A stretch of DNA of 29,612 nt from JBKJVQ01 sp046717125 (GTDB lineage Bacteria; Pseudomonadota; Alphaproteobacteria; Rhizobiales; Methyloligellaceae). A program made the position numbers and the translations under genes. Shown here piece by piece: positions 7,178 to 16,267 of this stretch. The stretch is from NCBI GenBank assembly GCA_046717125.1, contig JBKJVQ010000171.1, positions 1 to 29,612 of the forward strand, written 5' to 3'. The notes under the pieces were generated by a model. That model was not told the DNA's origin, ran no database searches, and saw nothing but the letters and a program-made list of their open reading frames with translations. The number at the start of each line of letters is the position of its first letter. Position 1 is the first letter of the stretch.

Positions 7178-8782
7178 TCAACGCGGAGCTTCCTGCAGGG
7201 CGCTGAGCGAAGGATTGCGCACCAGGCCGGAGAATGCCGGCTGCTGCAACAGTCCGTACGAACGCATCGCCGCTCGCCGCGTGAACTGCGCGGTGTAAGC
7301 GTAAAGCTCCGCCAGATCGACTTCCCGATCCGCGTTGCCGAGCGGCGCTATATCGGCACGACCGGAAAGCGCCTCGATCGCGTAGCGTGTGAACAACCCG
7401 ACGCCAAACAGCGGGTCGCCCAGAGTGCGCTGGTCGCCCGTGGCAGCGGCGATTACGGCGACTTTCTGCCGCGCGTCCTGCGGCGCGATTTCCGCCTTCC
7501 GGAAGGGCGCGTTCGGCGCAAGGATGGGGCCGGCATGATCGGACGCGAACGACGATTCCAGGAGAACGAGCGCTGACCGCAACTTGAGTTCGGCCAGGTG
7601 CGCAAGGAGGACGGAGAGCGGGTAGCCCTGCTCAGCCTCGTGATGTCTGGGGGCGTCGACCGGAACAAGATAGGGCTCGGCCTCCTCCGGAGCGATGACG
7701 CCACGACCCGCGTAAAAGACCGTCAGCGTTGCCTCGGGATGAGCCTTCACAAGCGAAGAGAGTTCGCTTTCATCCCGCTCACCGTCATGCGAGGCGGCCT
7801 TTCCGAACACGCGCTCGAAATCCGCAAGCTTCGCGTCGCGGAGGTCGATCACATTGTCCTGGGCGTATCGCAGATGCTCGACAAGCAACGTGACCATCGA
7901 GTCCGCGCTGGCGCGCGCCCGGTCGGCGCCTGGCTGGGCATCGTCATACGCGGTGTTCCCGATCACGACCGCTAGGGCGTTGTCGGTGGCGGTTCCGCGC
8001 GGCGTGCCGCGGCAAAGAGATCGCGCGACGTCCGACAGCCGATCCCGCAGCGCAGGCTGCGCGTTCGCATCCTGGGGCGGGACGCAGATCGCCAGGCCGG
8101 ACGCGCGCTCGAGCTTGAGGATGTCATCGAGGGGCAACGGCTTCGACATGACGACGCAGCTTTGGCACCAGGCTATGTTCTGCTCTTCCGCGATCAGATC
8201 GAGCTCCTGCTGTCCGAGGCCTTGTGGCTTGGGCAGGCATGGGGTCGCGCAAAGAGCTACATCCGCCTGCCGCTTCTGGGCCTTGCGGAGTGCGTCGGCG
8301 AGATCCGGGAAGAGGCAGTCCACGGGCTCGGCCATGCGCGCTGGCTCAGGCGGCGCGACGACAGGCGGCGAAGCTTCCGGGGACTCCGGCGAAACCGGCG
8401 ACCGCGCGGGATCGAGGGCCGCCTCGCGCTTGTCCTGCGCCGCGCACAGAGTGAACAGTTTTTCGGAGACTTTCGGTGCGAAGGGATCGGAGTAAGCCTT
8501 CAAACCATTCTCGTGCTTGAAGAACCAGAACGCCTTCCACGTGTCGTTCGACATCTTGCCGTCGATGGGCCCGTCGTAATACCCCGCGTCGGCGAGGCAG
8601 CGCTGCACCTCTTCGACGGTCCGGCGCGGCGCCGCCGGTTTCGCGCGACGGTCCTCCCGGCTCGGCTTCGCGGCAGCGATGTGTTGGCCGCGCTGGGCCG
8701 CCTGCGCCGCCGCAATCGCCCAGACTCCAGTGACAATCATGCCGGCGGCAAGTACCAGCACCGCTGCCGATCTGGCATGCAT
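7178..8782 (-). CDS. Secreted caspase-like protein lacking catalytic residues, with peptidoglycan-binding-like domain
   Basis: This 534-aa protein begins with a hydrophobic export segment (about 5-30). A compact domain at about 55-115, with V-Q-x-x-L-A-D-A-G-Y-Y-D-G-P-I-D-G, resembles peptidoglycan-binding domain 1. A Pro-rich linker and a Cys-containing middle region follow, then a caspase (C14) p20-like fold from about 270: A-V-V-I-G-N-T-A-Y, V-F-Y-A-G-R-G-V, Y-L-V-P-V-D-A. The usual catalytic His of G-H-G is Arg360 (codon CGT, one transition from CAT), and the usual D-x-C site reads E-S-S with Ser410/Ser411. It is therefore probably not a protease but a pseudo-enzyme. A degenerate EF-like segment, A-D-R-E-V-D-L-A-E-L, sits near the C-terminus. 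The start ATG 8782 has a strong GGGGGAG site. It may bind cell wall and partner proteins. Confidence 0.8.
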   Translation of the reverse strand: MHARSAAVLVLAAGMIVTGVWAIAAAQAAQRGQHIAAAKPSREDRRAKPAAPRRTVEEVQRCLADAGYYDGPIDGKMSNDTWKAFWFFKHENGLKAYSDPFAPKVSEKLFTLCAAQDKREAALDPARSPVSPESPEASPPVVAPPEPARMAEPVDCLFPDLADALRKAQKRQADVALCATPCLPKPQGLGQQELDLIAEEQNIAWCQSCVVMSKPLPLDDILKLERASGLAICVPPQDANAQPALRDRLSDVARSLCRGTPRGTATDNALAVVIGNTAYDDAQPGADRARASADSMVTLLVEHLRYAQDNVIDLRDAKLADFERVFGKAASHDGERDESELSSLVKAHPEATLTVFYAGRGVIAPEEAEPYLVPVDAPRHHEAEQGYPLSVLLAHLAELKLRSALVLLESSFASDHAGPILAPNAPFRKAEIAPQDARQKVAVIAAATGDQRTLGDPLFGVGLFTRYAIEALSGRADIAPLGNADREVDLAELYAYTAQFTRRAAMRSYGLLQQPAFSGLVRNPSLSALQEAPR

Positions 8783-9138
8783 CTGTCGCTCCCCCTGAAG
8801 TGATTCCGGGGACAGTCTAGATCATGACCGTTTACGAAGGAATCGGTCATGCTCCTGATTTCACTTGGTCGCACGATTCAACGCTGAAACCGGTGTCCAC
8901 TTTCGGCGGTCGCGCTCTGGAGCGCGTTCCTTTCAGTTGAAAGCGGATGACACCTCCGGCGTCATGCCCGGCACTCGGGTCAGGCTTTGCCTGCCCGAGC
9001 ACGACGCCTCGTGCCGGCCATCCACGGCTTCGGTAGCGTCAACGGAAGCCGTGGAAGGCCAGGACAACCCGCCGGTCAAGCCGGCGGGTTAAAGGCCAAC
9101 CGGCCAAGACGACCGAGTCCAGATAAAGCAATGCTGCC
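8783..9138. repeat. Intergenic array of hairpin repeats
   Basis: No gene is visible. At least four inverted repeats follow one another: CATGACCG/CGGTCATG at 8823-8851; CTCGGG-T-CAGGC/GCCTG-C-CCGAG around 8973-9000; CCACGGCTTC/GAAGCCGTGG at 9022-9054, extended by GGCC/GGCC flanks; and AACCCGCCGG/CCGGCGGGTT at 9066-9090. A stretch near 8886-8920 resembles the repeat at 16268-16318. No U-tract follows the last hairpin on either strand, so none is a textbook terminator. The array separates the OmpA-domain gene from the caspase-like gene downstream, and the promoter of the latter should lie within it. Confidence 0.7.
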
Positions 9139-10044
9139 CTAATCCGCGATGAGCTGATATTCCACGCGCCTGTCGAAGGCGTCGCGCTGTTGCTCACTGT
9201 ATTTCGCAGGGTCGTCGGACAGGAACGGCTCGCTCCTGCCCTTGCCGACGATTTCCACTTGTCCGGCAAAGCCGTTGACTGTGAGGAACGTGGCGACGGC
9301 CTGCGCGCGGTCCTTGGACAGCTTCAGATTGTAATCGGCCGAGCCTTTAGGATCGGTGTGCCCGATAAGTCGGATGCGCCCTGGTTTCTTTTCGTTCAGA
9401 AACGCCAGGATGTCCTTCGCGGCCGCCTCGCCGTCCTGCTCCAGAACCGCACGATTGTAGGCGAACCGGATCGGCACGGGCACCACCTCGGCCGTGAAGC
9501 TGCGGAACTCCGGAGAGGAGAGCCCGCCGGGCTTGCCGCGGAAGCGCCTCGTGGCGACATAGGTCGGCGCCAGCGCCCTCGCCTGATAGGCCCGCTTAGC
9601 GATGGTCTCCTCGACGTCCCGCGGCGGAGGTTTGGGGTTGGCGGCCTTGTCGCGAAGGTCGTCGAGCGCAGCCTCGTATGCGCGCACGGCGTCGCTCCAT
9701 TCCTCGGCATCGTAGTGAGAATCGCCGATCGCGGCCATCAGCTGCCAGGGCTCGCCGAACGCAGCGATGCGTTTGAGGTCGTCCTGCGTCGGTTTGTGTC
9801 CGGGATCGGCGCCGCCTTGAAGTTTTTTTAGACCCGAGAGCGCCATGACACGCCCGACCATCTGGCGATAGGCGCCGTCGCAGGTCGCGTCGGTCAGCAT
9901 GGTCTTGTGCAGGTCGGCGAAGCGATCGACCTCGCCCGCGCCGACCGCTTTCCTGATCTCGCCATCGAGCACCCTGCAGTCGGCCCGGGCCCCGGCGGAA
10001 GCGCTGAGGATCAGGCCGACCGAGAGGATGACACGGCAGAGCAC
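9139..10044 (-). CDS. OmpA-domain periplasmic/outer-membrane protein
   Basis: This 301-aa protein has a short signal peptide (about 1-21, ending A-G-A-R-A before D-C), an alpha-helical middle that looks TPR-like (D-A-E-E-W-S-D-A-V-R-A-Y-E-A-A-L), and a C-terminal OmpA/MotB peptidoglycan-binding domain from about 190. The latter shows I-R-F-A-Y-N, I-R-L-I-G-H-T-D-P-K-G, L-S-K-D-R-A-Q-A-V and the ending D-R-R-V-E-Y. GTG 10044 is chosen because GGAG lies 7 bp upstream and the signal peptide follows directly. A longer reading to 10119 would overlap the cytochrome gene and lack a signal. It starts 4 bp after the large cytochrome gene, so the pair is co-transcribed. It probably anchors the system to the wall. 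Confidence 0.85.
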   Translation of the reverse strand: MLCRVILSVGLILSASAGARADCRVLDGEIRKAVGAGEVDRFADLHKTMLTDATCDGAYRQMVGRVMALSGLKKLQGGADPGHKPTQDDLKRIAAFGEPWQLMAAIGDSHYDAEEWSDAVRAYEAALDDLRDKAANPKPPPRDVEETIAKRAYQARALAPTYVATRRFRGKPGGLSSPEFRSFTAEVVPVPIRFAYNRAVLEQDGEAAAKDILAFLNEKKPGRIRLIGHTDPKGSADYNLKLSKDRAQAVATFLTVNGFAGQVEIVGKGRSEPFLSDDPAKYSEQQRDAFDRRVEYQLIAD

Positions 10045-10048
10045 CGCT

Positions 10049-12988
10049 TTACTCCACGTGGAGTTTGATCGCCGTACGCGCCGAGAAGCTCTCCTTGCCC
10101 TTGGGCGCATCGTCGACAATGACCTTCTTCACTTCCGCGATTTTTTCCTTGCCTTCGACCACAATGGCGCGGGTGAGGAACTCCCGATAATCACCGAGAT
10201 CCGTGAACTGCCGCGTCTTGAAGTCGTGCTCGATGCCGTCGGACGCCTTCTTGCCTGTGTCGCAGATGGCGATGACGGTCTCTATGCCCTTGTCCTTCAT
10301 GCGGAACTGGAACGGCGCATGCTCATCGGGGAACGTGAACTCCTTCCCGGCCTTCAGGAAATTGTCCTGCTGGAACTTGTTCGGGTAGATCACGGTGCCT
10401 TCGCCCGCCGCATCCACGTTGATCAGCGTAAGATGGCAGTTCTCCTCCGCCTTCACGCTGAACACCGGGTGGTCGTCGACATGATAGTCCGACTTGTCCG
10501 AGATCAGCGACAGGCCGAAATCATGCGTCTCTTCCTTGGTCTTGTCGCCGACCTTGGCTACATCGAACTTCTCAACGACCTCGTCCTTCTTGACAATAAG
10601 CTTCTCGACGACCTCATCCTTCTTGCCGTCGTCCTTGTCGGCGACCTCGTCCTTCTTGCCTTTGTCCTTGCCGTCGTCCTTCTCGAGTTTGATTGGCTCG
10701 TAGTCCGACACGAATTCGATAAAGTCCTTGAACTGATCCTCTATCGTCTCGCGCGGCACGACGCCCTGTTCGAGCTGGCGACGGGTGCGGAACGCCTCTG
10801 AGTCGGTTATGGGCGACCCGCTGAACACGTCAGGCTTCAGTCCAAATTCCGCAGCCACGATCCTCAGGTCCACTGCCTTTTCATAGTGTTGGGCGAGGAA
10901 ATTGATACTTTCCACGCCGGATTGCTGAGAATCCAGCTCCGAATCCAAACCGGCGCGCTCCATGGCCGCATTGAAGCGAGCGAAGTCCTGCTCGAAAATC
11001 CTGTCCATCTCCTTGACTGGCGGATAGAGCGCTTCGACCTGATCGCGAACCTCCCTAGAGAAGGTCCTGTCCGCCAACACATGATTGCGGATCTCGTCCG
11101 CTTTCTTGCGGATACCCTGGTTGTGGCAGCCCATGCACGAAATGCCGTTCGTCACGGAATGGTCGCGCTGTGACTGGTCCAGAACGATCTCGACCGGACC
11201 CTTGTCCAGACGTTTGCCTTCGGCGGTGGTCAGATAGTAGCCCTGAAAACCGTTCGGCAGGCTGAAGATCGACTCGCCGCCATCATGCTTGAAGGCGTTG
11301 TCGCCTTTCGGCCCCAGCGGCCGCGAGAACAGGCTCTGCTCGCTCTTGTCACCGCCGAAATCATAGGACGTCCAGAAATAACCGGTGTTGATCGAATGGC
11401 GTTCGATCAGCCTATTGTGCGCGCTGACACCCGAATCCTGGAAGCCGGAGCGCTTGGCGAGCAGTTTTTCGACGTTTTTCAGCGAATCGACATCGAGCTG
11501 CTTCTCCAAACCCTGGAACGTGTCGGGCAGTTTCAGCAGGTCGTGGTAAAGCGGAGGACGGGCCGCGGAATACGCGAACCAATCGCCGCGCACCCAGGAC
11601 AATGGCGTCTTGGTGATTTCCTTCACACCTTCATAGTCGTTTGAGTCGGGCGCCATGCCATACGGATAGATCGCGATCAGCTTGTTCCAATCCTCCTCGG
11701 TCCATTTCAGATCTTCGAGATTGAAGGCGATGATGGTCTTGTGCTCATCGATCGTCCGCATAGACAGAACGTCCGACTCGCGGCTGAGGCTGTTGAGCAG
11801 CTTCACCACGCCCTGACGGTAGCGGATCATGTCCTTTTCTTTCGCGCAGGCATTATAGAGATGGGACAGGGTGATGTAGCGCATGCCCTGCTGCCGATGA
11901 TCCTGCTGCGCGTCGATGTCCTCGGAGATCGCCTCGACGATCGCTTCCTCGTGGATCGGCTCGTTGCCGCACGGGGCCCCTGCCAGCGACTTGATCCAAT
12001 CGTAGAGAGCCTGCACCTCCTCCTTCGTCGGCTCCTCAACGTCGCCTGTGTCGCATGCCGCCTCCTGATAGCAGTCATACGGCATGTCGTTTTTGGTGAT
12101 CGAGATGAAGAGGGGTGAACCCTCGGGATTTCCAGGCAATATCAAGGACGCGTCATTAGCTATCGCATCGAGATCGAGCACGTTGCCGAAATTCTTGGCC
12201 GGCTTCTGGCGCTTCAGCTTGCCGGACTGGTGGCACCGCGCGCAGTGCTTGTCGAGCATTGCGAAGGCCGCAATCCCGCTCTCTTCCTGGGGCGTCGCCA
12301 CGTCCGCGACTTTGCCCGGCTCGATGTCGCGATCGCCCGGCGCGAATTCGCTTTTGCCGGGCTTTGCAACCGCAGAAACCTCGCTCTCGTCGTCCTTTCC
12401 GTCGACTTCGTCGGAAGGAGCTTTGGCTGCAGCCGCAGGCTCTTTCTCGTCCTCACCCTCTGAATCATCCTCCGCGGATTCGGCAGGTTTCGCCGCCTCG
12501 GCCGGAGCGGCCTGCTCCTCGTCTTCCTCTTCTTCGGGAGCGATTCGCTGCGCCGGCTCGGGAGCAGCCTCCTCTTCTTTGGGAGCGATCCGCTCAGCCG
12601 GCTCGGGAGCAGCCTCCTCTTCCTCTTCGGGCGCATCACGCTTCTCCGGCTCGGCCGGAGCGGCCTGCTGCTCCTTCTGCTCCTCTTGCTCCTCCGCCTC
12701 TGCGGCGGCGGGTGCGCCCTCGTCCTTGGGCTCGATCTCGAGCCGCTCGGCTTTCGGCGCAACAATGCTCGGGCCGCCGGGCCGTGCTTCGGTCTCGATC
12801 TGGCGCGACGCGTCTCCGTCCGACTCGCTCTTGCCTCCGGTGACGGTATCGTCTTCGAGAAGCGTCTTCGGAGCGTCCCCGGCTTCGCCGGTTTGCGCGA
12901 GAATAAACTGCGTGGCGGCAGGATCCGAGTAGCCGACATACAGAACAGTTGCCAAACCGGCACAAGCAATCAAGCTTAAGCGCGACAT
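10049..12988 (-). CDS. Large exported c-type cytochrome with DUF4384-like C-terminal domain
   Basis: A 979-aa protein. Residues 1-33 act as an export signal. About 88-200 is a Glu/Ala/Pro-rich low-complexity linker with 15-residue repeats. C-A-R-C-H at 249-253 opens a cytochrome domain resembling the PSCyt1 type (P-G-N-P-E-G-S-P-L and the W-I-K-S-L ending). A middle domain contains R-P-P-L-Y-H-D-L, N-R-L-I-E-R-H and H-D-G-G-E-S-I-F, ending in the second heme motif C-M-G-C-H at 618-622; I associate this arrangement with proteins of planctomycetes and myxobacteria. A Lys/Asp-rich linker repeating K-K-D-E-V-V-E-K precedes a DUF4384-like domain (V-I-Y-P-N-K-F). Start ATG 12988 has GGGAGG 5 bp upstream. 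It is coupled to the OmpA-domain gene. Function unknown; two covalent hemes are expected. Confidence 0.83.
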   Translation of the reverse strand: MSRLSLIACAGLATVLYVGYSDPAATQFILAQTGEAGDAPKTLLEDDTVTGGKSESDGDASRQIETEARPGGPSIVAPKAERLEIEPKDEGAPAAAEAEEQEEQKEQQAAPAEPEKRDAPEEEEEAAPEPAERIAPKEEEAAPEPAQRIAPEEEEDEEQAAPAEAAKPAESAEDDSEGEDEKEPAAAAKAPSDEVDGKDDESEVSAVAKPGKSEFAPGDRDIEPGKVADVATPQEESGIAAFAMLDKHCARCHQSGKLKRQKPAKNFGNVLDLDAIANDASLILPGNPEGSPLFISITKNDMPYDCYQEAACDTGDVEEPTKEEVQALYDWIKSLAGAPCGNEPIHEEAIVEAISEDIDAQQDHRQQGMRYITLSHLYNACAKEKDMIRYRQGVVKLLNSLSRESDVLSMRTIDEHKTIIAFNLEDLKWTEEDWNKLIAIYPYGMAPDSNDYEGVKEITKTPLSWVRGDWFAYSAARPPLYHDLLKLPDTFQGLEKQLDVDSLKNVEKLLAKRSGFQDSGVSAHNRLIERHSINTGYFWTSYDFGGDKSEQSLFSRPLGPKGDNAFKHDGGESIFSLPNGFQGYYLTTAEGKRLDKGPVEIVLDQSQRDHSVTNGISCMGCHNQGIRKKADEIRNHVLADRTFSREVRDQVEALYPPVKEMDRIFEQDFARFNAAMERAGLDSELDSQQSGVESINFLAQHYEKAVDLRIVAAEFGLKPDVFSGSPITDSEAFRTRRQLEQGVVPRETIEDQFKDFIEFVSDYEPIKLEKDDGKDKGKKDEVADKDDGKKDEVVEKLIVKKDEVVEKFDVAKVGDKTKEETHDFGLSLISDKSDYHVDDHPVFSVKAEENCHLTLINVDAAGEGTVIYPNKFQQDNFLKAGKEFTFPDEHAPFQFRMKDKGIETVIAICDTGKKASDGIEHDFKTRQFTDLGDYREFLTRAIVVEGKEKIAEVKKVIVDDAPKGKESFSARTAIKLHVE

Positions 12989-13103
12989 CCCAACCTCCCT
13001 TGCCGAACCCTGCGGCTTACCCGAGGCGTAACGGGCAGCGGCTGAACGGCCGATGAACAGCCCTTGCAAATCAAATCACGACACGAAGCGTCATGGAAAG
13101 CGG

Positions 13104-14645
13104 TCATGGCGCGATTTCGTAAGCAAGCGTCGCCACCGACCAGGCTGCAAACTCCGTGTTCTTTCCACTGTCCTTCACGTTTACAGGCTTATTAAGCGCC
13201 TCGACGAGACCGGGCAGAAATTGCGTGCGCGCCACTTCGCGCGGAATGACCTCGATGGACCGCGCCTTGACGATGGCGGGAAGCTCCACCTCGCCGCGCG
13301 TGACGATGGCCACGAGGTGCCCCTTGCTCGGCTCCGTCGCGTTGAACTTCAGTCCGTAATAGGCGTCGGGCACCTGCAGCGGCGAGCCTGCCAGCAGACG
13401 TCCTGCGTCGGCCGATTCGTGCTTGCGCGAGAACTGGTTCGGATAGAGCTGGGTCAAGTCACCGTTATCGCTCAGATCAAGCAGGATCAAATGGCCTTCG
13501 TGCGGGCTGAGAACCTGGAAGCGGATATCCTTTTGACCGACGCGCACCGGTGAGGGAGGAATCTGCGACAGCGATACCTTGTCCACGTTGCCCTTGCCGA
13601 GAAGGTCCGTAAGCTGATCGACCGTCAGCGCATCATCTGTGGCGACGGCCTTCTGGCCCAGCACGGCGCCATCGGCGATGCTCGCCACTGGGCCGGACGC
13701 AACAAACAGCGCGACGCCGGCAAGAGCGCTTTCGGGGTCGAGGCGCGGCGTGAACCCCATTTCGCATCGGCTTCCCGCCTTCGCGCAGTATTTGCCCGCG
13801 CCGGCGCCGATATAAGCGAGCAATTCGGTATTGCTGATGACGCCATTGCGGTTGGCGTCGGCTTCGCGCATAGCCTCGACGAAAAGCGCCGTGAACACTC
13901 CTTGTTGTTTACCGCTGAAGTCATCGATCAACGCGGCTTGGCTTGGCGATACGGCGGACCAGATCGCAATGCTCCCCGACGCGAAATCGACACTGAGAAA
14001 GCCCAGCTCTTCCTTCTGCTTCTTGACCGCCGGTTCGACGACAATCGATCGCGTCGCACCGCCGAGGCGCGGAACGCGCGCGGCCCCAATTGAGTCGGCC
14101 CGCGCCAAACCCCGCGTCACAACGCCGGAATGGCTGGTATCCAGAACAACCACGACGTTCCGGCCTTCCAGCGCACCGATAGCCTCCGACAGCTCGATAT
14201 CGGTAATGACGCCGCCGATCGTGGCCTTAGCGTCGCCCTCAATGACCGCATCGAAGGGCACGATCGTTTCCGAGAAGCCATCCTTCTCCTTGCCCGACTC
14301 GTCCTTATGGAAATAGCCGTGACCGGCGAAATACAGGAAAACGCGATCGCCCTGCTTGGTGGCGTTCACGAGCCAATCGCCGATCTGCCCGAGTATGGCG
14401 TCGCGCGTCGCGTCGCTGTCCTTAAGAATCTTGATGGCGTCCCGGTCGTATTTGTAGGGACCGGTGAGCAAGGCGAGGATCAGATCGAGATCGTTGCCCG
14501 CCGAGCCCTCGAGGCCCTCGGAAAGTTTCGAGACTTGATAGGTATCGAGGCCGATCAGAAGCGCGCGATCCCCTGCCTGGGATGAAGCGGCCGACATGAA
14601 AAGCGCCGCAGCCGCCAACCAGATCATGCGCTGTAGGCCGCGCAT
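13104..14645 (-). CDS. Secreted caspase homologue with Cys-to-Ser substitution and DUF4384-like domain
   Basis: This 513-aa protein has a signal peptide (about 1-25, ending S-S-Q-A-G). A caspase (C14) p20 fold follows: A-L-L-I-G-L-D-T-Y, then Y-F-A-G-H-G with the catalytic His at 109. At the cysteine position the usual D-x-C-H-S-G reads D-T-S-H-S-G, with Ser171 (codon AGC, one base from TGC). It probably cannot act as a normal cysteine protease. An EF-hand-like loop, D263-A-N-R-N-G-V-I-S-N-T-E274, lies in the p10-like part. From about 365 a DUF4384-like domain shows L-Y-P-N-Q-F, shared with the next gene. ATG 14645 overlaps the TGA of the upstream intact caspase gene (TGATG), so the active and inactive paralogues are translationally coupled. 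A regulatory or decoy partner is plausible. Confidence 0.85.
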   Translation of the reverse strand: MRGLQRMIWLAAAALFMSAASSQAGDRALLIGLDTYQVSKLSEGLEGSAGNDLDLILALLTGPYKYDRDAIKILKDSDATRDAILGQIGDWLVNATKQGDRVFLYFAGHGYFHKDESGKEKDGFSETIVPFDAVIEGDAKATIGGVITDIELSEAIGALEGRNVVVVLDTSHSGVVTRGLARADSIGAARVPRLGGATRSIVVEPAVKKQKEELGFLSVDFASGSIAIWSAVSPSQAALIDDFSGKQQGVFTALFVEAMREADANRNGVISNTELLAYIGAGAGKYCAKAGSRCEMGFTPRLDPESALAGVALFVASGPVASIADGAVLGQKAVATDDALTVDQLTDLLGKGNVDKVSLSQIPPSPVRVGQKDIRFQVLSPHEGHLILLDLSDNGDLTQLYPNQFSRKHESADAGRLLAGSPLQVPDAYYGLKFNATEPSKGHLVAIVTRGEVELPAIVKARSIEVIPREVARTQFLPGLVEALNKPVNVKDSGKNTEFAAWSVATLAYEIAP

Positions 14646-16252
14646 CACTCGGCTCCGCTCGTATAGATGTCGAGGATTCCGACCTGAACGTCCTTGCCTG
14701 CGAGCGATTGCTCAAGAACGGTCGGTAGCCCCGCGGCCCCTTGAGCGCGCGACATGCTCTTCAGCGCCGCATGCAGTCCCGAAAGCGGCTCATCGGAAAA
14801 AATCGCAACGAGGTGCTCGGCCCCGTAGGGAGGTTTGTCGACCTTGAAGTCTTCCGCGAACTCCTTGTCGCGCCAATCGGTATTTGCTTCGGCGGGGCGG
14901 GTCGGATCGGGAATGAACAGCTCCACCCGTCCGTCGGGCGGGAGATTGAACAGCGTCATGCTGGGATGCAAAGCGCCCTTAACGGAGATCCGGATGGGCT
15001 GGCCCTTTTTATAGCGATGCGACCCGCTCTTTACCTCGGCATTGACCGGGCTGCGGCCGGCGATCGGCTTGAGCAGCTTCAGCGCCGCCCATTTTGACAG
15101 GATCGGCAGTAACTGGCTCGCATCGACCTTCTCCGCGACCACGCCGCCCAGGATATGTTCCACCGTGCCGGTGGCGGAAACCCAGACAATGTCGTGGCTC
15201 CCCTTTTCGGTAACGATCTTCACGAAGGGAAGGTCGGCAATTTCCGCCGGCGTCTCGCCCTCGATCAGAAGGTTCAACCTGGTCGACTCCGTCTCCGCCT
15301 CAGCGGCCTCGGCGGCTTCCGCGGAGCCTGCGGTGGCTTCGCTCTCGCCTGCTGCGGGGAACAGGGCGGTGGAGCGCGCACGCAAGGGAAGGACCTGCGG
15401 GGTTTGCTGACTTTCGACCTGCGCATGGATGGCGGGCACGAGGAAGCTCAAGAGTTCGAGCTGGTCGACCACACCATCGCCATTCGTGTCGGCCTTGCCC
15501 TCCAGCGCCCGCGCGAAGGCCCAGCTCAGCGCACCGCGCTTGGCGCCGTCGATGACGACTTCCGGCGTCAGGCGATCCTCGGACGTCGCCGCTACAAATG
15601 TCGCGAGCTGGAAATCGGCCTCGGTCAGCTTGGCGATTGCGGGCGGCGGAAACTCGAGCTGATCGTCACTGATCGAGCCGAAATTGCCGTTGCGGAATTT
15701 GACGCCGTCGGCCCGGGCGCTGCGCGACATGCCGCCGGAATGACAGGAATCGGCGATAAAGATGACGTTGATGCCCCGGTCGTCGGCGACTTTCAGCCAC
15801 TGGAAGACTTCGTCGTCGAGAATGCGCTGCTTGGTACCCTCGCCTTCCTGCGTGAATCCCGCGAGCAGGAAATTTTCGTTCTTCCCGTCTTCTTCTTCGT
15901 GCCGGCCCGGCGGCTCCGGCTCCTGCGCGCCGTGCCCGGCGAAGGAGAAGACGACCGTGTCGCCCCTTTCCGCCTTGTTCAGAAGGCGGAACCAGTTGTC
16001 CTCCAACGCGTCTTTCGTGACCTCTGCATCGACCAGCGTGACGATTTCCTTCACGCCGGAGCGCTGCAGCGAAGCCGCAATATCCCTGGCGTCGTTCACC
16101 GCCCCCTGCAGGTCGTGGGCTTCGCCGATATAGTCGTCAACGCCGACGACGAGTGCATACATCTGTGCAGCTTCCGCCTGCAGTGGCATGGTCAACACGC
16201 ACAGCCCCAGTGCGAGCGATGCGGAGGCGGAGCGGCGAGAGACGATCGTCAT
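14645..16252 (-). CDS. Secreted caspase-like cysteine protease (C14, metacaspase-like)
   Basis: This 535-aa protein has a signal peptide (about 1-28, ending A-E-A-A) and a caspase p20 domain: A-L-V-V-G-V-D-D-Y, L-Q-G-A-V-N-D-A-R-D, F-S-F-A-G-H-G-A-Q with His107, and I-A-D-S-C-H-S-G-G with Cys170. The catalytic dyad is intact, so the product is probably an active Arg/Lys-directed protease of the periplasm. A near-perfect EF-hand loop, D255-T-N-G-D-G-V-V-D-Q-L-E266, lies in the p10-like part and may bind Ca2+. An Ala/Glu-rich linker (about 300-325) leads to a C-terminal domain of ~200 residues that I cannot assign with confidence. ATG 16252 is preferred; an upstream ATG at 16273 lies inside a dispersed repeat. 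It heads a coupled pair with the Cys-to-Ser paralogue. Confidence 0.87.
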   Translation of the reverse strand: MTIVSRRSASASLALGLCVLTMPLQAEAAQMYALVVGVDDYIGEAHDLQGAVNDARDIAASLQRSGVKEIVTLVDAEVTKDALEDNWFRLLNKAERGDTVVFSFAGHGAQEPEPPGRHEEEDGKNENFLLAGFTQEGEGTKQRILDDEVFQWLKVADDRGINVIFIADSCHSGGMSRSARADGVKFRNGNFGSISDDQLEFPPPAIAKLTEADFQLATFVAATSEDRLTPEVVIDGAKRGALSWAFARALEGKADTNGDGVVDQLELLSFLVPAIHAQVESQQTPQVLPLRARSTALFPAAGESEATAGSAEAAEAAEAETESTRLNLLIEGETPAEIADLPFVKIVTEKGSHDIVWVSATGTVEHILGGVVAEKVDASQLLPILSKWAALKLLKPIAGRSPVNAEVKSGSHRYKKGQPIRISVKGALHPSMTLFNLPPDGRVELFIPDPTRPAEANTDWRDKEFAEDFKVDKPPYGAEHLVAIFSDEPLSGLHAALKSMSRAQGAAGLPTVLEQSLAGKDVQVGILDIYTSGAE

Positions 16253-16267
16253 GGATGTCAGACCCTC

